Shown piece after piece: positions 46,635 through 54,989 of a DNA stretch of 64,000 bases. The stretch lies in assembly GCF_027924605.1 (NCBI RefSeq), contig NZ_AP027042.1:5309524-5373523 (forward strand), written 5' to 3'. Made by a program: the position numbers and the translations under genes. This stretch comes from Dyella sp. GSA-30 (lineage in GTDB: Bacteria; Pseudomonadota; Gammaproteobacteria; Xanthomonadales; Rhodanobacteraceae). The notes beneath the pieces are model-generated. The model worked only from the letters and a program-made list of their open reading frames with translations. It did not search any database and was not told where the DNA came from. How positions within the stretch are numbered: position 1 is the first letter of the stretch; every line of letters starts with the position of its first letter.

Positions 46635-47078
46635 TCAATCCTTGTCCGGACGCTGATTGAGCACCGCCCAGAATTGGCCCAGCGTGCGTACCGCATCGAA
46701 GAACTGATCCACGTCGACCGGCTTGATGACATAGGCGTTGACACCCAAGTCCCAGCTGCGGGCCAGGTCGCTTTCTTCACGTGACGAAGAAAGTATGACC
46801 ACCGGAACCTGCCTGAGCCTTTCGTCGCTGCGCATCTGGGTCAGCACATCCAGGCCGTTCATGCGCGGCATCTTGATGTCGAGCAACACCACTGCCGGCT
46901 CCACGATACCCTGGCCGGCAAACGCACCGCGCGAATAGAGGTAGTCCAGGCAGTCGACGCCATCCTCCAGGTGCACGATCGGATTGATCAGGTTGGCATC
47001 CTTGAGGGCGTCCATGGCCAGCTCTGCGTCGGCAAGGCTGTCTTCGACCAGCAAGATGGGGCGGATATAACGTGTCAT
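46635..47078 (-). CDS. Single-domain response regulator (Rcp1-like)
   Basis: The 147-residue receiver domain has no output domain. It starts IRPILLVEDSLADAELAMDAL with the acidic pair and has the phospho-acceptor aspartate in VVLLDIKMPRMNGLDVL. The conserved serine/lysine are in VILSSSREESD and AYVIKPVD. The form (insertion around YLYSRGAFAGQGIVEPA) matches Rcp1-type regulators paired with phytochrome-like kinases. It overlaps the upstream kinase by ATGA (47075-47078), so the two form a pair. It probably passes phosphate to another protein such as the downstream hybrid kinase. Confidence 0.9.
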   Translation of the reverse strand: MTRYIRPILLVEDSLADAELAMDALKDANLINPIVHLEDGVDCLDYLYSRGAFAGQGIVEPAVVLLDIKMPRMNGLDVLTQMRSDERLRQVPVVILSSSREESDLARSWDLGVNAYVIKPVDVDQFFDAVRTLGQFWAVLNQRPDKD

Positions 47079-48919
47079 TGACGTGCCTGCGTGAAAGACT
47101 CTGCCAGTTCGGAAGCCGGCAGGGTGAAGTGAAACCGCGCTCCTTCCCCGGGCTGGCCATCGGCCCAGACCCGGCCACCGTGGCGGGCGATGATACGCCG
47201 CACATTGGCCAGGCCGATGCCGTTCCCCGGAAACTCCGACGCACGATGCAGTCGCTGGAACACGCCGAACAGCTTGCCCGCGTACTGCATGTCGAAACCG
47301 GCGCCGTTGTCGGCCACCACAAATTCGTAGTCGCCGTTACGGGCCCGCTCCACGGTGATCTCGATACGAGCGACCTCGCAATGGCCGGTGTATTTGACCG
47401 CGTTGCCGAGCAGGTTCTGCCATACCGTGCGCAACATGTTCTCGTCGCCGATCACGATCGGCAGCGATGCGACATGCCACACGATGTGACGCCCGGCGAC
47501 ATCCACGTCGCTCTCGGCCAGCGCACGCGCCTCATCCACCTGCGACTGCATATCCACCGGCTGCAGGCGCAAGGCGCCGCGGCCCAATCGTGAGAACACC
47601 AGCAGATCGTCGATCAACAGGCCCATGCGCTGGGCCGCATCGCTGATCACGTGCAGGTAATGCTTGGTCTGCTCATCCGACTGCTCGCCCAGATGACGAC
47701 CGAGCTTGCCGGCAAAGCCGGCGATATGCCGTAGCGGCGCACGCAGGTCGTGCGACACCGAGTAGCTGAACGCTTCGAGCTCCCGATTGACGTCGGATAC
47801 CTGCTGCACCTTGCCTTCGAGCTGGCGGTTGAGCTCCTTGACCTCGCGTTCGGCCAGCGCACGTGTGGTCATGTCACTCACCGTCAGCAACAGGACCAGG
47901 TCGTCACTGCCTTCCTGTTCGAGCCGGCGCGCGTTGATCACGACGTGGCGATCGATACCACCGGCGGTACGCTGGGTCAGTTCGTAATCCCAAAGCTCGC
48001 GGTCGAGCGAAAGCACGTCGCGCAGGCGCTGCAGCAACGACACATCGTTCCAGGCGCCGTCGCCGATGTCGGCCAGCTTGAGCGAGTTCTGCGTCGCCGA
48101 CAGACCATAGAGCTCGCGAAATGCCGCATTGACCAACAAGGTACTCAAGCTTGCATCGAGCAGGGCAATCGGCTCGCGTACCGCCTGCACGATCATCTGC
48201 GAGCGCATGACGGCCTGACCCTCGCGCCGCTCCGCGTGCAGACGCCGGGAAATCTGTCGCTCGGAGACGATCACCACGATGCCGAGCAAAAAGACCTGCG
48301 CCAGGGCCGTGATGGCCAGCACGACGCTGCTGTCGAACGATTGCTTCTCGGCATTGGCGAGGCGGCTACCGAGAATGGCGTCCTCGTTGCGGACGATGTT
48401 TTCGATCAGGTCGTCCAGCTTGAACAGTTCACCCGCGTCGCGCATGGCGCCGCTGGCGCCGTCCGTATCGCCACGCACGTAGCGCAGCCGCGCCTGCTGC
48501 ATCAGCGCCATTCGGCCATTGACCACCGTGGAAAGCGAGCCGATGAGGGTCTGCTGGTCCGGGTTATCGCGGGTCATGTCACGCAAACGGGACAGCAGCC
48601 CCGGCGCCTCGTCCTCGACCTGCAAGGAGCGCTTGCGCACGATCGCATCGTTGTCGCCTTGCAGAATGCGATACACCGCCGCCTCGCTGTTACGCGTGAC
48701 ATAAGCAATGCGGAACGTAATCGACTTTACTTCCTGCGAATGGGCCACCAATTCGGCCGCGTCGATCGCCTCACGCGATGAATTACGCGTTACCAGATAG
48801 GGCAAGGCGACGATGACCATCACGGCAAACAGCAGGCCACCAAGCCGCCAGCGCAGGCTGATCGCCGTTTTTACCCGGTGGGGGATCTTACGCAGATAGG
48901 AACGGGGCATGTCGCCCAT
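47075..48919 (-). CDS. CHASE3 sensor histidine kinase
   Basis: The 614-residue membrane kinase has an N-terminal transmembrane segment (LRWRLGGLLFAVMVIVALPYLV), a helical CHASE3-type periplasmic domain (residues about 45-190, including VYRILQGDNDAIVRKRSLQ), a second transmembrane segment near 200-220 (VLAITALAQVFLLGIVVIV), a PAS domain, and a kinase core with SYSVSHDLRAPLRHIAGFA and a GIGLANVRRIIARHGG lid. I used the ATG at 48919 (MGDMPRS) and not the further upstream one at 49048, because the extra residues are encoded by a family A intergenic repeat. Its partner receiver overlaps its stop. The signal is unknown. Confidence 0.88.
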   Translation of the reverse strand: MGDMPRSYLRKIPHRVKTAISLRWRLGGLLFAVMVIVALPYLVTRNSSREAIDAAELVAHSQEVKSITFRIAYVTRNSEAAVYRILQGDNDAIVRKRSLQVEDEAPGLLSRLRDMTRDNPDQQTLIGSLSTVVNGRMALMQQARLRYVRGDTDGASGAMRDAGELFKLDDLIENIVRNEDAILGSRLANAEKQSFDSSVVLAITALAQVFLLGIVVIVSERQISRRLHAERREGQAVMRSQMIVQAVREPIALLDASLSTLLVNAAFRELYGLSATQNSLKLADIGDGAWNDVSLLQRLRDVLSLDRELWDYELTQRTAGGIDRHVVINARRLEQEGSDDLVLLLTVSDMTTRALAEREVKELNRQLEGKVQQVSDVNRELEAFSYSVSHDLRAPLRHIAGFAGKLGRHLGEQSDEQTKHYLHVISDAAQRMGLLIDDLLVFSRLGRGALRLQPVDMQSQVDEARALAESDVDVAGRHIVWHVASLPIVIGDENMLRTVWQNLLGNAVKYTGHCEVARIEITVERARNGDYEFVVADNGAGFDMQYAGKLFGVFQRLHRASEFPGNGIGLANVRRIIARHGGRVWADGQPGEGARFHFTLPASELAESFTQARQ

Positions 48920-48963
48920 GGTTGCAGAAAGTGGGGGGCTGGGCCACCTGTTCTGAGGACTTG

Positions 48964-49101
48964 GAGCCCCCTCACCCCAGCCCTCTCCCGGCAAAGCCAG
49001 GGGAGAGGGAGCTAACTGAGGCAACTTCAGTATGTCGCACTTGCGCAACCTGCCCCCTCTCCCCTGGCTCTGTCGGGGGAGAGGGTTGGGGTGAGGGGGC
49101 G
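48964..49101. repeat. Palindromic intergenic repeat pair (family A)
   Basis: An intact inverted pair of the same element as at 13762-13902. The left unit is at 48964-49012 and the inverted right unit at about 49051-49101, with 40 different bases between. It lies between the kinase start and the mannosidase stop. Confidence 0.9.
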
Positions 49102-49124
49102 GGCGCTCGCGGGAACGTTTCTTG

Positions 49125-51461
49125 TTACTGCGCGTAAGGACTCATCCCCGCCGGCCGGCTAGCCACGTCCTTGCCCCAATCACGATTCGGCTCGGCCTGC
49201 ATCGTGAAATGCAGCTCGCCGCCTGCCGTAATTTCACCGTGCCGCAGATACACGCGATCGAGCGGCTTGCCGTTCAAGGTGACCTTGCCGACATAAGGAT
49301 GCGCATCGTCCAGCGGCGACGCGGTCACCACGAACTGCTTGCCATTGGGCAGGTGCACCGTGGCCTTGGAAACGAAGGGACGACCGATCGCATATTGATC
49401 GCTCGCCGGCGTGACCGGATAAAAGCCGAGTGCGGTGTACACGTACCAGGCCGACATCTGACCAAGGTCGTCGTTGCCAGCCAGGCCATCGGGACGCGGA
49501 GCGTACTGGCTGTCCATGATCTGTTTCAAACGGCCCTGCGTCTTCCACGGCGCGCCGGCATAGTCATAGAGATAGGCCAGGTGATGGCTCGGCTCGTTCC
49601 CGTGCGCGTACCAGCCGATCAGGCCGGTGATGTCTTCAACGTTCTTGAAATGCGACGGATCGACCTTGGCATCGAACACGCTGTCGAGCTTGGCGGCAAA
49701 TTTGGCATCGCCGCCCATCGCCCCAATCAGGCCCGCGACGTCCTGCGGCACGTACCACGAGTACTGCCAGGCGTTGCCTTCGGTGTAATCGCTACCGTAA
49801 CCGGCGACATCGGGATCGAACGGTTCGCGGAACTGGCCATCGGTCTTGCGTGCACGCATGAAGCCGGTCTTGGCGTCGTATGCATTGCGCCAGTTGGTGG
49901 CGCGCTTTTCGAACGTCGAGGCGACATCCGTCTTGCCCATCGCCTTGGCCATCTGCGCGATCGACCAGTCGTCATAGGCATACTCAAGCGTCTTCGATGC
50001 CGCCTCGGGTTCCTTGTCGATCGGCACATAACCGATCTTCATATAATCGCCGAGGTCGCCATACGGCTTGTAAGTAGCACTGGCAACCATCGCATCGAGC
50101 GCACGCTTGGCGTCGAAACCACGTACGCCCTTGATGTACGCATCGGCGATGACCGGCACGGCGTGATAGCCGATCATGCACCACGTTTCCAGGCCCTGAT
50201 AGGCCCACACGGGCAGGATGCCGAATGGGCTGGTTTCGCGCGCCGCGATCAACGACTGCACGAATTCGGTGCTCATCTTAGGCTGCAGCAGCACCATCAA
50301 TGGCTGCTGCGCACGGTAGACGTCCCACAGCGACCAGGTCGAATAGAACTCGAAACCATTGGCCTTATGCACGGCATTGTCCGGGCCGCGGAACTCGCCG
50401 TTGACGTCGGTGCTCAGCGTCGGCGACAGCATGGCGTGATAGAGCGAGGTGTAGAAGCTGGTGCGCATCGCCTCCGGCGCATCGACGTCGATCGTCGCCA
50501 GCGCCTTGTTCCAGCCCTCGCGCGCCTCGTCGCGGCGCTTGTCGAAATCCCAGCCATCGCCATCGGTCAACAGATTGGCCACGGCATTGTCTTCGCTGAC
50601 CGACGAGATCGCGACCTTCACTTCCAGCGGCTTGCCCAGGTTGCCGAAGTCGAACACGCCCACCAGCGCGCGGCCGCTCTGCGCATCATGGTCTTCCGCC
50701 TGATGGCCCGGCCCCTTGAAACCCTTGTACGGTGCATCGGTCTCGCGGTTGTAGAGTGTGCGCGAGACCATCGGCGCGGAGAACTTCATCGCGAAGCACA
50801 GTTCGCGGCCAGGCGCCCAGCCATTGGTTTGGCGGCAACCGGTGACGGTGCCGTCCGGATGCACGCGCAGCGACGACCACAGCACCTTGCCCTGGTAGTC
50901 GTAGACGCTGGGGCGCAGATCGAGCAGCACGTGCGCCGGCTTGCCTGCCGGATAGGTATAACGATGCCAGCCCACGCGGCGGCCGGCGGTCAGTTCCGCA
51001 CGCACGCCGTAGTCGGCCAGCGTCACGGCGTAATAGCCGGCCTGCGCCACTTCGCTGTCATGCGAGAAACGCGAGCGATAGCCGCTGCCGGGCTTGGCCG
51101 GGTCGCCGGCCTCCAGCCGTACGTCACCGGCAATCGGCATCACCAGCACATCGCCCAGGTCCGAATGGCCGGAGCCGGAGAAGTGCGTATGCGAGAAACC
51201 CATGATGGTCGGGTCGCCGTATTGATAGCCGGCGGCCCACTTATAGGCATGCTTGAAATCCGGCATGGCCGTGTCCGGCGACAACTGGATCATGCCGAAC
51301 GGCACCGTCGCGCCAGGGAAGGTGTGCCCGTCCCCGCCCGTACCGATCCGCGGATCGACCTCGGCCGCGTGCCCGGCCGGTTGGGCGCCATGGGCGGGAA
51401 AAGCCAGCGCCACAGCCAATAAACCGGGCAAGAGGCGGAGCGAAGCACGAGCAGCGATCAT
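49125..51461 (-). CDS. Secreted alpha-mannosidase, GH92 family
   Basis: The 778-residue protein has a signal peptide ending FPAHGA. The GH92 N-terminal beta-sandwich starts DPRIGTGGDGHTFPGATVPF and GMIQLSPDT. The catalytic domain has FYSTWSLWDVYRAQQPLM, EGNAWQYSWYVPQD and the family signature GNDDLGQMSAWYVYTALGFY. GH92 enzymes are calcium-dependent exo-acting alpha-mannosidases, often alpha-1,2. It should release mannose from mannan or N-glycan fragments in the periplasm or outside. It is divergent from a LacI repressor and transporter/kinase/isomerase operon that could use the mannose; operator-like sites lie before both. Confidence 0.94.
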   Translation of the reverse strand: MIAARASLRLLPGLLAVALAFPAHGAQPAGHAAEVDPRIGTGGDGHTFPGATVPFGMIQLSPDTAMPDFKHAYKWAAGYQYGDPTIMGFSHTHFSGSGHSDLGDVLVMPIAGDVRLEAGDPAKPGSGYRSRFSHDSEVAQAGYYAVTLADYGVRAELTAGRRVGWHRYTYPAGKPAHVLLDLRPSVYDYQGKVLWSSLRVHPDGTVTGCRQTNGWAPGRELCFAMKFSAPMVSRTLYNRETDAPYKGFKGPGHQAEDHDAQSGRALVGVFDFGNLGKPLEVKVAISSVSEDNAVANLLTDGDGWDFDKRRDEAREGWNKALATIDVDAPEAMRTSFYTSLYHAMLSPTLSTDVNGEFRGPDNAVHKANGFEFYSTWSLWDVYRAQQPLMVLLQPKMSTEFVQSLIAARETSPFGILPVWAYQGLETWCMIGYHAVPVIADAYIKGVRGFDAKRALDAMVASATYKPYGDLGDYMKIGYVPIDKEPEAASKTLEYAYDDWSIAQMAKAMGKTDVASTFEKRATNWRNAYDAKTGFMRARKTDGQFREPFDPDVAGYGSDYTEGNAWQYSWYVPQDVAGLIGAMGGDAKFAAKLDSVFDAKVDPSHFKNVEDITGLIGWYAHGNEPSHHLAYLYDYAGAPWKTQGRLKQIMDSQYAPRPDGLAGNDDLGQMSAWYVYTALGFYPVTPASDQYAIGRPFVSKATVHLPNGKQFVVTASPLDDAHPYVGKVTLNGKPLDRVYLRHGEITAGGELHFTMQAEPNRDWGKDVASRPAGMSPYAQ

Positions 51462-51484
51462 GGGTTCCCCTACGTCAAGGCAAA

Positions 51485-51500
51485 TTTGGATCGGTCTAAA
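51485..51500 (-). promoter_or_regulatory. LacI-type operator before the alpha-mannosidase
   Basis: TTTGGATCGGTCTAAA has dyad symmetry around CG and closely resembles the second site at 51576-51591. It lies about 24 bases before the GH92 start codon. Confidence 0.62.
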
Positions 51501-51575
51501 CCCAAAGCTAACATGTGTCGACCACGTCGCGCATGTTGCGCTGCGCGATGTACTGTAGGCGCGGGTTTAGCTACA

Positions 51576-51591
51576 TTTGGATCGTTCCAAT
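51576..51591 (+). promoter_or_regulatory. LacI-type operator before the mannose-locus repressor
   Basis: TTTGGATCGTTCCAAT forms a near-perfect dyad (TTGGA...TCCAA). It lies 14 bases before the repressor ATG, suggesting autoregulation and joint control of the divergent mannosidase. Confidence 0.68.
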
Positions 51592-51605
51592 GCAGATGAT
51601 TGACG

Positions 51606-52658
51606 ATGGAAAGCCTACCGCCTGCTCGTCGTAAGGTCACTCTGACGGATATCGCCGCCGGCTGCGGGGTGTCACGAGCGACTGTCTCACTAGTTTTACG
51701 GGGAAGTCCCTTAGTCAACAAGCACACGCGGGCACGCGTGGAAGAAGAATTGCGCCGGCAAGGTTATGTCTATAACCGTGCCGCTGCCAATCTGCGTCGC
51801 CGCACTTCGTCGAGCATCGCTTTGGTGATCAACGAGCTGGGCAACCCCTTCTTTGCCGAATTTGCCGCAGGCGTCGACGAAACGCTAGGTGCGGCAGGCT
51901 TTGTCACGCTCCTGGGCAGCACCAGCGAATCGACCGACCGCGAACAGGCCGTGCTCGGTTCGCTGATCGAGCACGGCCCCGGCGGGATCATCCTTTCGCC
52001 AGCGGAAGGCAGCGAGGCCAGCCGTGTGCTGGCAACGGTCGGTCCGCAAATGCCGGTCTTGCTGTTCAACCGCGAGCTGGGCGGCAGCCTGCCCGAATAC
52101 GCACACTGGGACCGGCTGATGCTGGACAACCAGCGCGGCGCACGCGTGGCGACCGAGCATCTGATTGCCCAGGGGCATCAGCGCATCGCCTTTTTTGGCG
52201 GCCACAACGATTCCAGCTCCTGTAGTCAGCGCTATGCCGGCTATCTGCAGGCGATGGAGGCTGCCGGCCTGCCGGTCGCCGAGCACTGGCGCGTACAGAC
52301 CGCCCCCACGCGCGTCGATGCCGCGCATCGCAGCGAGGAGCTGTTCCGCGCCGATCCGGCACCTACCGCCGCGGTTTGCTACAACGACGCGGTTGCGCTG
52401 GGTTTAATGCTGGGCCTCGCTCAGCGCGGCCTGCAGACCGGTCATGACTTCGCCGTCACGGGCTTTGACGATATTGCCGAAGCTGCTTTCAGCATGCCGC
52501 CATTGACCACCCTGGCTACCAACCCGCGCGCGCGTGGCCGCCAGGCCGCGCAACTGCTGCTGGCCCGGCTGCGCAACCCGCAGGCCGATGCCAGTACTAC
52601 TACCGCTCCGGTGCAATTGGTCGTACGCGAAAGCAGCGGCCCACTCCGCTCCCCTTAA
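51606..52658 (+). CDS. LacI-family repressor of the mannose locus
   Basis: The 350-residue regulator has its helix-turn-helix in TLTDIAAGCGVSRATVSLVLRGSPLV at about residues 12-37. The hinge is AAANLRRRTSSSIALVI, and the sugar-binding domain includes AVCYNDAVALGLMLGLAQRGL and TGFDDIAEAAFSMPPLTTL. I chose the ATG at 51606 over a TTG at 51600. It is divergent from the GH92 gene and starts an operon with transporter, kinase and isomerase. Two TTTGGATCG-type operators in the shared gap are its likely targets. Confidence 0.92.
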   Translation: MESLPPARRKVTLTDIAAGCGVSRATVSLVLRGSPLVNKHTRARVEEELRRQGYVYNRAAANLRRRTSSSIALVINELGNPFFAEFAAGVDETLGAAGFVTLLGSTSESTDREQAVLGSLIEHGPGGIILSPAEGSEASRVLATVGPQMPVLLFNRELGGSLPEYAHWDRLMLDNQRGARVATEHLIAQGHQRIAFFGGHNDSSSCSQRYAGYLQAMEAAGLPVAEHWRVQTAPTRVDAAHRSEELFRADPAPTAAVCYNDAVALGLMLGLAQRGLQTGHDFAVTGFDDIAEAAFSMPPLTTLATNPRARGRQAAQLLLARLRNPQADASTTTAPVQLVVRESSGPLRSP

Positions 52659-52679
52659 CTCGCGAGGACTCCCAAGATC

Positions 52680-54005
52680 ATGGCCCCCACCCCTCCCGTT
52701 ATACCGTCGAGCTCGACCGCCTCAGGCGGCAAGGCTCGCTATACCGACTTCCCGTTGGCACTGGGAGTCATGACGACGATCTTCTTCATGTGGGGCTTCC
52801 TCACATGCTTGAACGACATCCTGATTCCGCATCTGAAAGCCGTGTTCGAGCTGAACTACTTTCGGGCGATGCTGATCCAGTTCACCTTTTTCGGCGCGTA
52901 CTTTCTGATGGCGCTGCCCTCGGGTTGGCTGGTGGCAAGGCTGGGCTATAAGAAGGGCATCGTCGCAGGCCTGGTAGTGGCCGGTATCGGCGCGGCGATC
53001 TTCTGGCCAGCAGCGGGCATGCGCTCCTACCCGTTCTTCCTCGGCGCGCTGTTCGTGCTGGCAACCGGCATCACCGTCCTGCAGGTCGCCGCCAACCCTT
53101 ACGTGGCGCTGCTTGGCCCGGAAAAGACCAGCTCCAGCCGCCTGACCCTGGCGCAGGCACTGAACTCATTCGGTACCTTCCTCGCGCCGTGGTTCGGCAG
53201 CGTGTTGATTCTTTCCACTACGGTGAAGAGCGCGGCCGACATCGCCAAGATGTCGCAAGCCGACCAGGTCGCCTATCGCATGCATGAAGCAGGCGCGGTG
53301 CAAGGCCCATACATCGGCCTGGCTGTCGTACTGGTGCTGCTGGCCGTGTTCGTCTATCTGTTCAACCTGCCGGCCCTGAAGGAAACCACCGCGTCGGCTG
53401 ACGACGGCCGCCACAGCCTGCTCGACGCGTTCAAGATCCCGCACGTGTTCTTCGGCGTGCTGGCGATCTTCTGCTACGTCGGTGCGGAAGTGTCGATCGG
53501 CAGCTTCATGGTCAATTACCTGTCGATGCCCAACATCGGCCATATGAGCGAGCAGGAAGCCGCGCACTACGTATCGCTGTACTGGGGTGGCGCGATGGTC
53601 GGCCGCTTTATCGGTTCGGCGGCGCTGGCTGCGATGTCGCCGCGCAAGCTGCTGGCGATCTTCGCGGTAATCAACATGCTGCTGGTTGTCACCACCATGT
53701 CCACTACCGGCGATGTGGCGTTGTGGTCGATCGTGGCGATCGGCCTGTTCAACTCGATCATGTTCCCGACCATTTTTGCGCTGGGTATCGAGCGCCTGGG
53801 CCCGCTGACGGGCAAGGCATCGAGCCTGCTCATCATGGCGATTGTCGGCGGTGCGCTGATTCCGCCGCTGCAAGGCCACTTTGCCGATTCGATCGGCATC
53901 CAGCACGCGTTCTTCCTCCCGTTGATCTGCTACGCCTACATCCTGTTTTACGGTGCGCGCGGCTCGAAGATCGACGAATCCAAACTTCCGAATACGGCCC
54001 GTTGA
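52680..54005 (+). CDS. FucP/GluP-type sugar:proton symporter
   Basis: The 441-residue MFS protein of the fucose/glucose/galactose permease group is assigned from the typical N-terminal membrane segment TIFFMWGFLTCLNDILIPHL, the ITVLQVAANPYVALLGP segment and LNSFGTFLAPWFG. About 12 hydrophobic segments are present. The gene starts 22 bases after the repressor and ends 10 bases before the kinase. Mannose, perhaps also glucose or fructose, is the inferred substrate. Confidence 0.92.
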   Translation: MAPTPPVIPSSSTASGGKARYTDFPLALGVMTTIFFMWGFLTCLNDILIPHLKAVFELNYFRAMLIQFTFFGAYFLMALPSGWLVARLGYKKGIVAGLVVAGIGAAIFWPAAGMRSYPFFLGALFVLATGITVLQVAANPYVALLGPEKTSSSRLTLAQALNSFGTFLAPWFGSVLILSTTVKSAADIAKMSQADQVAYRMHEAGAVQGPYIGLAVVLVLLAVFVYLFNLPALKETTASADDGRHSLLDAFKIPHVFFGVLAIFCYVGAEVSIGSFMVNYLSMPNIGHMSEQEAAHYVSLYWGGAMVGRFIGSAALAAMSPRKLLAIFAVINMLLVVTTMSTTGDVALWSIVAIGLFNSIMFPTIFALGIERLGPLTGKASSLLIMAIVGGALIPPLQGHFADSIGIQHAFFLPLICYAYILFYGARGSKIDESKLPNTAR

Positions 54006-54014
54006 GAGTTATCG

Positions 54015-54989
54015 ATGCCAGGCAACATCCTTTGTTTCGGTGAAGCACTGATCGATTTCCACAGCGAAGGTCGTGACGAAAGAGGTTTCCCCCGCAGTTT
54101 CGTTCCATTCGCCGGCGGTGCGCCCGCGAATGTCGCGGTGGCTGTGGCGCGCCTCGGCGGTAACGGCGCCTTTGCCGGCATGCTCGGCAAGGACCTGTTC
54201 GGTGATTTCCTGCTCGATAGCCTGCAGCAAGCCGGCGTGGACTGTGCCGGCGTGGCGCGTACGGACGAAGCGCGTACCGCGCTGGCGTTTGTCGCGCTCG
54301 ATGCCCATGGCGAACGCAGCTTCAGTTTCTATCGCCCGCCCTCGGCCGACCTGTTGTTCCGGCCCGAGCATTTTCGCGAGGACGATTTTCGCCAGGCGGC
54401 GGTGTTCCATGTCTGCTCCAACAGCATGACCGACCCCGCCCTGGCCGAAGCGACACGCGACGGCATGCGCCGTGCGCGGCAAGCCGGTGCGCTGGTCAGC
54501 TTCGATCTCAACCTGCGCCCGGCGCTGTGGCCCGATGGCGTCAATGCGCGGCCGGAAGTCTGGCCGGCCCTGCAACTGGCCGACGTGGTCAAGCTCAGCG
54601 CCGAAGAACTCGACTACCTCGCCGTCGATGGCGAAGAGGCCGTGCTGGAAAAACTCTGGCAGGGCAAGACGCGCCTGTTGATCATTACCGATGGCGCCAA
54701 AGGCCTGCGCTGGTTCCATCCCGATGCCGAAGGCGAAATGCCGGTGTTCTCCGTCCCCGCGGTCGACACCACCGCCGCCGGCGATGCCTTTGTCGGCGGC
54801 CTGCTGCATCGCCTGTCCACGCTCGACGGCAACGATCGGCTGGACAACCTGGTCGGCGAACTGCCGCACCTGCACGCCACACTGCGCTTTGCCGCCGCCT
54901 GCGGTGCCCTCACGGTAACGCGCCAAGGCTCGTTCACGGCCATGCCGAGCGAGTCCGAAGTCATTCAATTCATGGAGAGCTTCGCATGA
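54015..54989 (+). CDS. PfkB-family sugar kinase (fructokinase-like)
   Basis: The 324-residue ribokinase-type enzyme starts with ILCFGEALIDFHSEG and has FAGGAPANVAVAVARLGGNG. The catalytic DTTAAGDAFVGGLLHRL lies near residue 255-271. Fructokinase is favoured over mannokinase because the next gene encodes a mannose-isomerase-like AGE protein. The two overlap by ATGA at 54986-54989. Together they would convert mannose to fructose-6-phosphate without a mannose-6-phosphate isomerase. Specificity is inferred from context. Confidence 0.88.
   Translation: MPGNILCFGEALIDFHSEGRDERGFPRSFVPFAGGAPANVAVAVARLGGNGAFAGMLGKDLFGDFLLDSLQQAGVDCAGVARTDEARTALAFVALDAHGERSFSFYRPPSADLLFRPEHFREDDFRQAAVFHVCSNSMTDPALAEATRDGMRRARQAGALVSFDLNLRPALWPDGVNARPEVWPALQLADVVKLSAEELDYLAVDGEEAVLEKLWQGKTRLLIITDGAKGLRWFHPDAEGEMPVFSVPAVDTTAAGDAFVGGLLHRLSTLDGNDRLDNLVGELPHLHATLRFAAACGALTVTRQGSFTAMPSESEVIQFMESFA

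Noticed and set aside
48920-49048. N-terminal extension of the CHASE3 kinase
   Set aside because: It is encoded by a family A palindromic repeat and lies before the conserved start region.
54527-54985. N-terminal extension of the mannose isomerase
   Set aside because: The added 153 residues come from the kinase gene read in another frame. The ATGA junction at 54986 is the natural start.
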